Positions 1 through 7,187 of a stretch of 34,070 bases of DNA are shown piece after piece. The DNA comes from a virus: the IMG/VR virus record IMGVR_UViG_3300005904_000001, positions 1 through 34,070 of that record. One strand, written 5' to 3'. The stretch's first letter is position 1, and each line of letters starts with the position of its first letter. Under the pieces are notes generated by a model. It did no database searches. It saw only the letters and a program-made list of their open reading frames with translations, and was not told where the DNA came from. Position numbers and translations under genes: made by a program.

Positions 1-1522
1 TAAATAATACTCCGATCTTATCTCCCAAAGTAGTTGTACCGATACCAGCAAAACCTGGAGCACTACCGGGATCACCCGACCATCCGGTAGGATTTGTTCC
101 TGTACCGGCTATCGCCATGAATACGCCACCGTTAAGCGTAGTGTAAGACCCAGGACTAACATCTAAAGCCTGTGGCCGATCCAAATTGAACGAACTATCA
201 GCCACACCGACGAGTATAGTGGATTCCCCTCCCGCCATCGTGGCTTCAACTTCGAAGTAGAAGAGATCAGGAGGAACCGTAAAGCCTGTCTCGCTATCGT
301 CTTCGTTGTCGGGATCAGGAATCGGGTTACGGACTTGCGGTATGGTTCGAAAGTTAGTTGTGCATGTTGAAGCGCCGTGCGTATCGGTGTGATGTACGAT
401 CTCTATGCTATCAGAATCCAGTCGGCCGACTGCCATAAAACTGATACGATGAATTGCTGCGATTGGGATAACCGGAACAAAAGCGGCGTCAACCGTTATT
501 GCTTCAAGGGAGCCGTCTCCGATGATCGCAGAGCTAAGGATTTTACGATAAACGCTGGTTCCATCGCGGAGATGAATTCGGATCATCTGCCGTCCTCGGA
601 ACGGTCCAGCGAAATCCGTATAACCGCATCGTTTTACTGTTATGGTTGCAGTATCAAGAGGTTCAGTCGGCTCTAAATCGTTGAAAAATGTCGGAATGAA
701 TAGAGGCTTTTTCCGGCCTTCCAACTGATAGAATAAACTTCTAACCCAAGAATGATCGGCCCGTTTTTTCAGCAGAAAAGTAAATTGCTGAACAGTTACA
801 CCCCATTCGTTCAAATCCTTTCGTCTCTTCAAACCGCTTTGATTATCCAATTCAGAGAGAAGCCTGCTGTATTCGACAGTGAGATCGCTCACGTCATTAG
901 GCTCACGTTCTAATACCGGCTGGTCGTTTATTATCGTCAAAGCGATAGTGTCCGTCATCGGATTTGGGACGTGCGATGAGAATTTTACACGAACTTGAAA
1001 AGCTTCGTCCGCTTTTCTCGTCGCGGTGACAGCCCCTTCTATATGGACTTTCATCGCCGGAAAAATGCGAGTTCCGACCGGCCAATCGTTTTCCAAAACT
1101 ACGTTTGTGGTTATGGTATTTCCTGTCTCGCTGAAATACTCCGTAAGCTCATAGGTAAACGGATTCGCGCCTTGGATGAAGATCGCCGGGCAATTCTTAA
1201 ATTCCGTATAGGCTAGAGAGGCAACGTTCAATGAGCTGCCACCTATATTAGCAGCCACGGTGAGCTTATTCGAATCATGCCATAACGGGAGATAGATATC
1301 GACGCCGCCGGCCCGCTCCATGAATAGGTCGAACAGCGTCCGAATAGGACCATGCGGCTTGAATGTCATCTCGAATGAGCGGCGCGGTGTCTCGCGAACC
1401 GAAAATCGTTGTTCGGCTCCGATCGGCGAAGCCAGGATCGAAGTAAGCCATTCGAGGGTTTCGGTTAAGTCCTGACTCCAATCAGGAGTAATCGTCCAAA
1501 CCAATAAGTTTTCAAGGGCCAT
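1..1522 (-). CDS. Tail-tip (distal tail-like) protein, C-terminus cut by window edge
   Basis: An open frame of 507 codons begins at ATG 1522 and runs off the left edge with no stop, so the gene is partial. It lies directly after the tape measure, where siphoviruses encode distal tail and hub proteins. The protein appears to be built from two related halves. Residues ~33-88 (PRRSFEMTF, then RTLFDLFMERAGG, then LPLWHD) and ~228-286 (VTVQQFTFLL, then RSLFYQLEGRKKPLF, then NDLEPT) share one pattern, and the beta-rich stretches that follow also look alike. The product probably sits at the tail tip and joins the tube to the adsorption apparatus. The location and coding status are firm; the exact role is inferred from gene order, because I do not recognise a named family. 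Confidence 0.75.
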   Translation of the reverse strand, partial: MALENLLVWTITPDWSQDLTETLEWLTSILASPIGAEQRFSVRETPRRSFEMTFKPHGPIRTLFDLFMERAGGVDIYLPLWHDSNKLTVAANIGGSSLNVASLAYTEFKNCPAIFIQGANPFTYELTEYFSETGNTITTNVVLENDWPVGTRIFPAMKVHIEGAVTATRKADEAFQVRVKFSSHVPNPMTDTIALTIINDQPVLEREPNDVSDLTVEYSRLLSELDNQSGLKRRKDLNEWGVTVQQFTFLLKKRADHSWVRSLFYQLEGRKKPLFIPTFFNDLEPTEPLDTATITVKRCGYTDFAGPFRGRQMIRIHLRDGTSVYRKILSSAIIGDGSLEAITVDAAFVPVIPIAAIHRISFMAVGRLDSDSIEIVHHTDTHGASTCTTNFRTIPQVRNPIPDPDNEDDSETGFTVPPDLFYFEVEATMAGGESTILVGVADSSFNLDRPQALDVSPGSYTTLNGGVFMAIAGTGTNPTGWSGDPGSAPGFAGIGTTTLGDKIGVLF

Positions 1523-1527
1523 CGCAT

Positions 1528-1614
1528 TCAACCTTCGATAGAAATCGACGCTAGGGCCGCTAGGAAGCTCGTACAGCACAAGAAGGCCAAGGCGGCTATC
1601 ACCCTACCTGCCAC
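1528..1614 (-). CDS. Small hydrophobic protein, 28 aa
   Basis: This short frame fills most of the gap between the tape measure and the tail-tip gene. The start chosen is GTG 1614, because AGGAG lies 8 nt upstream within an AGGAGAAAGGAG tract. An in-frame ATG at 1650 would give 40 residues but has no clear ribosome-binding site. The product is almost entirely hydrophobic, with a run of Ala, Leu, Phe and Ile around a Cys-Cys pair (AALAFLCCTSF), like a single membrane segment or a lipoprotein-type signal. The stop at 1528 is only 5 bp from the next start. The function is unknown; a small membrane peptide of the lysis or tail cassette is possible. It may also be a chance frame. Confidence 0.45.
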   Translation of the reverse strand: MAGRVIAALAFLCCTSFLAALASISIEG

Positions 1615-1654
1615 TCTCCTTTCTCCTATTGAGCGGGCTCGGCTGGGCATCCTA

Positions 1655-4600
1655 TCAGCCCTTCACGAGCTGCCTTACCGTCGCGGCGTTCTTGATGATA
1701 TGGGAGATGACAACCTTTTCACCGTGCGATCCGGCCATCGCTGCGGGGATCGCACCTTCGTCCTGCACGAGAATACTGCGGATATTAACGGGCTGACTGC
1801 CGCCGCCCCCGTTCAGGATATTCCTCGGGTTGCTTTGCGATAAGACTTCTTCCCCGCGCTGAAGGACCGCAGCCTGTTCATCAGGGGCTAGACCGACAAT
1901 CGTACCACTGTGATATCGGGGAGCCGCAGCCCACCATGAGCCGGGAGCCCGGCCGCTAGTTGGCCGTTGCCCGACGACGCCGCCGCCATGCAGACCTAGA
2001 AATCCCAGCCCGAAAAGGCCGCTGCTGGTAGTCGTGGCGGTCGCTGTCGCTGCCGTAGTTGCCGCTGTCGTCGTTGTTGATGCTCCGCTTGAACTGCTGA
2101 ACAGGCTGGCGATGCCGCTGCTAATACTACCGCCTGTTCCCGAGCCGATCAGCTTCAGGGCCTCAGCCTTAATAACCGCCGTTGCGATGTCTTTCAGCAG
2201 ACCAGCGAAGAAATCAGCGACAGCAGTTCCGAGCGAGGACCATACGTCTTTCCAGCTCTTCGTCTTCGCGATCAATCCGCCGAGAGCTTCAGCCACAGTG
2301 TCGAAAGCTTTGTTGAGGTTCGTCCCGAATGAATCTTCAACCGCTTTCTTGATCGCCTTGAATTCCGGATCAACATACTTGACTTCGGATCGCAGCTCTT
2401 TGACTTTCGCCGTCAACAGTGCAATCGTTTCAGGCTTTAAATCCTTCGCTGTCGAAATGTACTTTTCAAGCGCGGCAGCCGCGTCAAGAATCGCAGGAGC
2501 GGTAAGTTCGAATGCTTGTTTCGTCAGCTTTTCTTGTTCGACGAGCGAAATATCACCGGATTCCTGAAGTTTGGCGTAGCTGCTGACAAGCTCCTTCCTT
2601 GTGGTTATAGCTTCGTTAGCCGACTGTTCAGCGGCCTTACGTTCGTTCAGCGCAAGGGCAGCCTGACGATTGGCTTCATTTTCATCCCTGAGAGATTGAA
2701 GTTTCGCCTTATCCGTAGTGCTTTGCCGTTCGTTCAGCTTTTCGATAGCTTTGAGCTGATTGTCGTAATAAAGGTTCGTCGCCGTATTCAACTGATCGAG
2801 CGCCGACTTATGGGCATTCAAGTTTTGTCGGCGGTCGTTATCAATCTGCTTTTCAAGAGCGTCGAGCTGATCTGTTTCAGTCTTTCGTTTCTGAATGTCA
2901 GCACGAGCTTCCGCTTCGCCCTTGTCTCGGACTTGTTGAAGGTCCTTATAGTTGGTAACGCCTCGCGCAGCAGCATCAGCCACGGCTTTCGCACCGGCAG
3001 CCTGAATGGCACTAGCGTTCCGGCCATCTTCAATCGCCTGCTTATTGCGGTTTTGCTGCCTCTCGTATTCATCCTTATTCTGCCGATAACGAAGTTGCTC
3101 GATATCCTGAAGAGCTTTCTGCCTAGCCTCTTCATCGGTCAGACCTTGGGCTTTGAACTTGTCGAGAGATTGAGTGAAGGCGATATTCCGTTCTTGCTCT
3201 TGACTCTGAGCCCTCAAAAGTTCGTTTTGAAGGCCTAATTCGCGAGTGATCTTCGCCGTGTTATCGACTTGGGTAGCTGTAGCCCCGGAAATTATCGATT
3301 GATCTACCGGAATTCGACCGGCTGTTTTAGCTGCCTCCGGTCCTCCGAGACTGAAATGCCCGGCATCCGGTTTACTGAAGGTAGAGCCTATAGCAACTGT
3401 TTCCCCGCGAGCTGCGGCAATAGCAGCCACGGCTTTATCAAGAACGTCGTATAATGGCCCTCCTTTACCCATTGAGCCAGGGACAGCATTACCGTTCTCG
3501 TCTACGATACGAACATCCATGGCTCTCTTGAAGCCATGCTCTGATGGTTGTCCGGTCCCGGCTACGGTAGCTCCCGGCCGATCCGTGCTAATAGCTTGAA
3601 CTGAATAGCCGGGAGGCAAAGCGCGAGTAGACTGAGAAATGATGTCCGCAAGCTTCTTCAGTTCTTCCGAATTGATAGGAAGTCCTTGCGTACTGAATCG
3701 CCCCGGTCCTCCTTGAGTGCTTGCGGGTCCTTCAGTCCCAATCAATCTATTAAAGAAACGCCCAATAGGATTGGTACGGATATCTTCTTCAGTAGCAAAA
3801 CCGCCAGCCCGAAGCGATTCATCCGTAATTTTTATCTTACTAAGCCGATCGATAACCTTATCGGCGACGGTAACTAGTCGCGTCATCAGGTCGATAATCG
3901 CGGTCAAAGCTTCCGAATCAGACAGATTGTCGATAAAACGATTCCACGATTTCCTTAAACCTTCAACAGATTCTTGAAACGGACTTAGCTTATCCTTTCT
4001 CGCCTTATCGTATTCCTCACCGAGAATACGAACGATTTCGGTTTGAGCTTTTCCCTCTTGACCTGATTGAAACAGAGAACGAATGTATTTCGCCTGTTCA
4101 GCCGTGATAGCTGGATATTTCTCAATTAGCTTGTCGAACGCATCCGTTCCGCCACCAATGCCTTCGGTCAAATCTTTCATGGCTTCAGGCACGGTTCGTC
4201 CCGTGACCTTCGCCATTGCCTCAGCGGCTAAAGTAACTTCCTTAATCTTGTCTGAACGAATGTTCGCATCAATCGCGATCTTGATCGCCTTACCGGCTTC
4301 GTCCCAACCGACTCCTAGATCACGGAGCGTCTTTCTGAGATCGGTTAAAGCCTGAGAGTTCTGTTCAGCAGAATACTTGTTCGTATCGAGAGCTGCGTTG
4401 AATTCACGAATCGATGCAGACTGCCGAAGATTGTTATTCAGGACTTCAACCGCTAACGTTACTGCACCCAAAGCTACAGCAACAGCAGGAAGCCAACGAA
4501 GAGCTGCCCGACCGAAAATTTGAAAGAATTGCCCACCCTGCTGAGCAAGAATTTGGGTTACATGCTGACCTTGAAGTAAACCGGAAACCACGTCGTTGAT

Positions 4601-5605
4601 TTGATACCCAAGATTCGTCAGCTCATAAGGACGAAGACCAAGAAAGCCTATCGGAGCCCCGGCCCCGCGAGAAGGTCCAGTGCTGAGAATACCAAGACCA
4701 CCTGTTCTTGATGGTACAGGAAGAGGAACAACATTGCCGGTCGATACAGCTCCTTCTCGATTAGCTCTCCGGATATCGTCAACAGTCTGCCGAGCTTGCC
4801 TCGTCTCGTCATCGTGCCGTTGTTTCGTCAGCCGCTTCGTATCTTCATTGAACTTCTGAAGATCGGCTGTCTGCTGTCTATTCGCTGCCATCCTGTCAGA
4901 TAGCATGGAACGGAGCTGTGTTGCTTCCTCCTTTCGCCTCTGTTGAGTAGCCGCAACAGCGGCAGCCTGCGTCTTTGCAGCTTCAGCCGCTTCCCGTTGA
5001 GCCTTGGCTGTCGCTAGAGCGGCTTCCTTTGCTTCGCGTTCGATCCTTGCATAGTTCTGAATAGTAGTCGAAAGCTGCGTTCGGGCATCGCCGATCTGCG
5101 TCGCCGTGGCAATGAGCTGCTGTTCTGCCGAAACTAAGTTTGCGGTATCGACGCCGGCCTGCTTCAACGACACGTCATAGCGTTGAAGCGTAGCGATATT
5201 TGTCTCTAACCGCTGCTGCGCCCGTAGAACGGCTTTCTCAAAACCTGAGAGCGCGGCTTCAGCCGACCGCCCCGTGGCTGTATTCGCTGCCATCGCGGCC
5301 TGATGAGCCGCAAGAGCCGATTGCGCTTTCTGAAGCTCTTCCTGATTCCGTTGAACCTGTTCAGACAAGACCTTGAACCGCTGTATCGTCGCGTCGAGCC
5401 CGGCGACGTTCTTAGCGGCTTGGTCTAGCTGCTGAAGAGTTGCCCGAAGTTCTTTCTCTTTGACTTCGAGCCGACTCGCTGCTTGAAGCTGCTTATCGAG
5501 AGCTGAAGAAAGATCGTTGACCGATTGAACGACAGACTTCAGTTCAGCGGTCGAAAGGTCGCGAGCCCGGAGTCGTAGTTCGATGTCCCTCGTAGAATCT
5601 GCCAT
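1655..5605 (-). CDS. Tail tape measure protein with embedded M15-like peptidase motif
   Basis: At 1316 residues this is the longest gene of the window, which fits a tape measure that sets tail length and enters the host envelope during DNA ejection. The N-terminal ~280 residues are Ala/Gln/Glu/Lys-rich and coiled-coil-like. A hydrophobic segment lies near residues 370-390 (LPAVAVALGAVTLAVEVL). Residues ~650-755 carry SEHGFKRAMD and a later AGHFSLGG, giving H690, D697 and H750. This resembles the zinc ligands of M15 D,D-peptidases, suggesting local peptidoglycan cleavage. A second coiled-coil stretch and a Gly-rich lambda-like C-terminus (LQRGEEVLSQSNPRNIL) follow. ATG 5605 is preferred because GGAG lies 6 nt upstream; an in-frame ATG at 5617 would add four residues. 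The start overlaps the HNH stop as TGATG. Confidence 0.92.
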   Translation of the reverse strand: MADSTRDIELRLRARDLSTAELKSVVQSVNDLSSALDKQLQAASRLEVKEKELRATLQQLDQAAKNVAGLDATIQRFKVLSEQVQRNQEELQKAQSALAAHQAAMAANTATGRSAEAALSGFEKAVLRAQQRLETNIATLQRYDVSLKQAGVDTANLVSAEQQLIATATQIGDARTQLSTTIQNYARIEREAKEAALATAKAQREAAEAAKTQAAAVAATQQRRKEEATQLRSMLSDRMAANRQQTADLQKFNEDTKRLTKQRHDDETRQARQTVDDIRRANREGAVSTGNVVPLPVPSRTGGLGILSTGPSRGAGAPIGFLGLRPYELTNLGYQINDVVSGLLQGQHVTQILAQQGGQFFQIFGRAALRWLPAVAVALGAVTLAVEVLNNNLRQSASIREFNAALDTNKYSAEQNSQALTDLRKTLRDLGVGWDEAGKAIKIAIDANIRSDKIKEVTLAAEAMAKVTGRTVPEAMKDLTEGIGGGTDAFDKLIEKYPAITAEQAKYIRSLFQSGQEGKAQTEIVRILGEEYDKARKDKLSPFQESVEGLRKSWNRFIDNLSDSEALTAIIDLMTRLVTVADKVIDRLSKIKITDESLRAGGFATEEDIRTNPIGRFFNRLIGTEGPASTQGGPGRFSTQGLPINSEELKKLADIISQSTRALPPGYSVQAISTDRPGATVAGTGQPSEHGFKRAMDVRIVDENGNAVPGSMGKGGPLYDVLDKAVAAIAAARGETVAIGSTFSKPDAGHFSLGGPEAAKTAGRIPVDQSIISGATATQVDNTAKITRELGLQNELLRAQSQEQERNIAFTQSLDKFKAQGLTDEEARQKALQDIEQLRYRQNKDEYERQQNRNKQAIEDGRNASAIQAAGAKAVADAAARGVTNYKDLQQVRDKGEAEARADIQKRKTETDQLDALEKQIDNDRRQNLNAHKSALDQLNTATNLYYDNQLKAIEKLNERQSTTDKAKLQSLRDENEANRQAALALNERKAAEQSANEAITTRKELVSSYAKLQESGDISLVEQEKLTKQAFELTAPAILDAAAALEKYISTAKDLKPETIALLTAKVKELRSEVKYVDPEFKAIKKAVEDSFGTNLNKAFDTVAEALGGLIAKTKSWKDVWSSLGTAVADFFAGLLKDIATAVIKAEALKLIGSGTGGSISSGIASLFSSSSGASTTTTAATTAATATATTTSSGLFGLGFLGLHGGGVVGQRPTSGRAPGSWWAAAPRYHSGTIVGLAPDEQAAVLQRGEEVLSQSNPRNILNGGGGSQPVNIRSILVQDEGAIPAAMAGSHGEKVVISHIIKNAATVRQLVKG
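5131..5141. promoter_or_regulatory. Dispersed 11-bp motif, site 1 (AAACTAAGTTT)
   Basis: This is an exact match to the dispersed consensus AAASTWASTTT and a perfect palindrome around its central base. It lies inside the tape measure gene. See the finding on the dispersed motif. Confidence 0.6.
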
Positions 5606-6066
5606 CAGATTCTCCATCTTTTACGATTTATGATATTACTGATAGTCGATTGATCTACGCCGTAAAAGTTTGCAAGTATAGTTTGGCGCACGCCCGACCG
5701 TGACAAAATTCGTATTTGATTGATTTTTGATTCTGTTAATTTTGCTTGAGGATTATTCTCTCCGCAAACCGGAAACTTTCTTCCTTTCGAAATCATGTCC
5801 TGCGTATTATCGAGAAACGTACCTAGAAAAAGATGATCCGGATTAACGCATAGAGAAATATCGCACCGATGAAGAACGTTAAGTTCTCCTATCGGTTCGT
5901 TCTTATATAAACTCCAAGAGACTCTGTGAGCCCCTTGATTTCTACCTTCTATAGAGAAATTTCCATATCGATTATCCGGAGCCGAACCTATCCAAAGCCA
6001 ACAACCGCTGTTGGGTTCAGGGATAAACATTTCCTCGAAACGTTCAAGAGCGGTTCGGTCAGCCAT
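5605..6066 (-). CDS. HNH homing endonuclease
   Basis: This 153-residue protein is a free-standing HNH nuclease of the homing type. It has the pattern H47-R-V-S-W, LHRCD (H66), then CVNPDHLFLGT (N75, H78) and DN..DM, the usual ββα-metal nuclease core. A C-terminal helix-turn-helix (residues ~110-147, with LANFYGVDQSTISNII) probably binds DNA. Such enzymes cut unoccupied alleles and spread by repair. It sits between the chaperone frame and the tape measure, which are normally adjacent. Its start shares ATGGCTGA with the end of the chaperone frame and its stop forms TGATG with the tape measure start, so translation passes through it. The gene looks more AT-rich than its neighbours, as expected for a recent arrival. 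Confidence 0.9.
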   Translation of the reverse strand: MADRTALERFEEMFIPEPNSGCWLWIGSAPDNRYGNFSIEGRNQGAHRVSWSLYKNEPIGELNVLHRCDISLCVNPDHLFLGTFLDNTQDMISKGRKFPVCGENNPQAKLTESKINQIRILSRSGVRQTILANFYGVDQSTISNIINRKRWRI

Positions 6067-6379
6067 CGCTCAAATCCTCTATCACCCGCTTCAAATGCCC
6101 TCCACCGCCTATTGCATCCACGATGGCAGCATGAGTCAGGATCGCTTGAGCCGTGAGAGCTGCGTTGTTACGCTCCCTGATGAACCCGGCTTCCGTCCAT
6201 AACATAGCGAGCGGCATCCGCTGTACCGCTTGCCAGGGAAAGCCGTTCGCGAGCAAGAGACTGGCATCCCTTCGAAGCCCCCGGTATGCTTCGACCGCCC
6301 AACTTACTTCCTCTTCGCCGTCCGTGTGTTCGCGGTCGGAAGTATCCCACGAATCATCGCTGTCACGTCGGCGGCTAAC
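6059..6379 (-). CDS. Tail assembly chaperone, -1 frame extension (lambda GT-like)
   Basis: This frame has no good start of its own (only a TTG at 6256), yet it is open upstream without a stop through the slippery sequence at 6379-6385. Reading the upstream chaperone from 6765 to the AAG codon (129 codons) and slipping back one base at 6379 gives 106 more residues, for a fusion of about 235 residues. In lambda and many siphoviruses such a minor fusion product (gpGT) recruits tail tube protein onto the tape measure. The segment contains DASLLLANGFPWQAV and a helical C-terminus. It ends by overlapping the HNH start by 8 bp. The coordinates given are only the -1 frame part of the joined product. 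Confidence 0.8.
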   Translation of the reverse strand, partial: VSRRRDSDDSWDTSDREHTDGEEEVSWAVEAYRGLRRDASLLLANGFPWQAVQRMPLAMLWTEAGFIRERNNAALTAQAILTHAAIVDAIGGGGHLKRVIEDLSDG

Positions 6380-6765
6380 TTTTTTACGGATGCTAAATCC
6401 GTAAAAGTAAGTTTGGCGATTTTCGTTAACGCTTCGAACTGAACTGTCACCGGCAATCGGCTTGCCCGCTCCATCTGATCCGGTTCATCGGCACATACTG
6501 CGATCAGATTGGCGATCAGAATCGGGCTCTCTCGGATCAGTTCGGTCAACATATCAGCGACGATACGCTGAAGAACTGCTTCGTCTTCTCCATGATCGTC
6601 AATGATTTGTTTTCGGTTCTGAACCTTCTCAAAAATCGAAGTGATCGCCATCTCATGAGCGTCAATCAGTATCGCAACATCTGGAAGCGAGATGGCACGA
6701 ACCGCAAAAGTACCTCCGGGGAAAGGAACAACTTCAACAACCGGTGTAAACTCACTGATAGGCAT
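6304..6765 (-). CDS. Tail assembly chaperone (lambda gpG-like)
   Basis: This 153-residue protein begins at ATG 6765, with GGAGG 9 nt upstream. It lies between the tail tube region and the tape measure, the conserved place of the G chaperone. The N-terminal part (VPFPGGTFAVRAISLPDVAIL) and the helical middle resemble G-type chaperones, which coat the tape measure during tail assembly and are absent from the virion. The zero frame ends shortly after the slippery heptamer A AAA AAG, giving the short, abundant product; the -1 shift gives the longer one. The family assignment rests on size, order and the frameshift rather than on a strong sequence signature. Confidence 0.82.
   Translation of the reverse strand: MPISEFTPVVEVVPFPGGTFAVRAISLPDVAILIDAHEMAITSIFEKVQNRKQIIDDHGEDEAVLQRIVADMLTELIRESPILIANLIAVCADEPDQMERASRLPVTVQFEALTKIAKLTFTDLASVKKLAADVTAMIRGILPTANTRTAKRK
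6379..6406 (-). promoter_or_regulatory. Programmed -1 frameshift site A AAA AAG with overlapping hairpin
   Basis: On the coding strand, the zero-frame codons GTA AAA AAG give the canonical heptamer A AAA AAG (6385-6379), the same as the Escherichia coli dnaX site. A perfect 10-bp inverted repeat, TTTTACGGAT at 6382-6391 and ATCCGTAAAA at 6397-6406 with a 5-nt loop, lies just upstream and shares the first four A residues of the slippery site. Stimulating structures usually lie downstream, so this arrangement is unusual. Confidence 0.8.
6404..6414. promoter_or_regulatory. Dispersed 11-bp motif, site 2 (AAAGTAAGTTT)
   Basis: This is an exact match to the dispersed consensus inside the chaperone gene, 18 bp upstream of the slippery heptamer in the direction of transcription. 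Its first three bases belong to the hairpin arm there. Confidence 0.55.
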
Positions 6766-6811
6766 CCAACAGGTCCTCCGTGTTGTTGGGCCGTTCCATC
6801 AGCCCGAAAGA

Positions 6812-7111
6812 CTATCCGGCCGAGACAGTCACCACCCCCGCGTTCGACCATAGCTCGCCGGCTACCGCAGGATCGGCAGTCGGCAGGCCGCTCGCCGTGA
6901 CAGTCCCGGTGACGATCAGGTTCGCATCGACCGTGACATTCGTTCCGTCATCGGTGATTGATGGGATCGAAACCCCGCCCGTAATCGCAAGATTGACGAT
7001 ATCCTGAACCGTGACCCGATAGAACTTCCCATTCGGAGCCCGAACAGCAACCGATTGATCGACATCAGCCGCTATTGTAGTTCCAGGGAAACGAAACAAA
7101 GATGCAGCCAT
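6812..7111 (-). CDS. Small structural protein with fibre-like C-terminus
   Basis: This 99-residue protein begins at ATG 7111 with a strong AGGAGG 6 nt upstream. The N-terminal half (residues 1-45) looks like a small globular beta domain. The C-terminal half is a beta-repeat of the kind seen in phage fibres and surface proteins (DDGTNVTVDANLIVTG), ending in LPTADPAVAGELW and VVTVSAG. That ending is, to my knowledge, common in small phage structural proteins. It lies between the tail tube and chaperone genes, so it is likely a virion or tail decoration protein. It is an extra gene relative to lambda at this place, and its function is not established. Confidence 0.75.
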   Translation of the reverse strand: MAASLFRFPGTTIAADVDQSVAVRAPNGKFYRVTVQDIVNLAITGGVSIPSITDDGTNVTVDANLIVTGTVTASGLPTADPAVAGELWSNAGVVTVSAG

Positions 7112-7134
7112 TTTCAGCCTCCTATAGCTGGCAA

Positions 7135-7170
7135 ACGGCGGTCCCTAAACTTACTTTTAGAGACCGCCGT
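7135..7170. other. Strong intergenic hairpin with the dispersed motif in its loop
   Basis: Two 15-base arms (7135-7149 and 7156-7170) are complementary except for one position that can form a G-U pair in RNA, with a 6-base loop. The hairpin lies between the tail tube gene and the next gene. The leftward transcript shows no U-tract after it, so it looks more like an RNA-stability or processing element, or a DNA site, than a classical terminator. The dispersed motif (7147-7157) covers the loop. Confidence 0.7.
7147..7157. promoter_or_regulatory. Dispersed 11-bp motif, site 3 (AAACTTACTTT)
   Basis: This exact match to the dispersed consensus is intergenic and sits at the tip of the 7135-7170 hairpin. 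Of all copies it is the one least constrained by protein coding. Confidence 0.65.
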
Positions 7171-7187
7171 GAAACGAAGAAGGTTCT

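Noticed and set aside
377-1216. Rightward open frames in the left 1.2 kb
   Set aside because: They lie opposite the long leftward tail-tip frame, which is open for 507 codons and protein-like throughout. The rightward ones have odd composition and no ribosome sites.
2516-3238. A 240-codon rightward frame opposite the tape measure with hydrophobic stretches
   Set aside because: Its hydrophobic runs arise from the complement of Glu/Gln/Lys coiled-coil codons, and there is no start context.
5675-5690. A motif-like AAGTATAGTTT in the HNH gene
   Set aside because: An extra base breaks the symmetry of the 11-mer, so it was not counted as a dispersed copy.
6300-6310. CAACTTACTTC at the end of the chaperone gene
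   Set aside because: It has two mismatches. It is interesting because it covers the chaperone stop, but not strong enough to list as a site.
6168-6350. A third frame in the chaperone region
   Set aside because: It is very basic and low-complexity. The -1 frame reached from A AAA AAG explains the region better.
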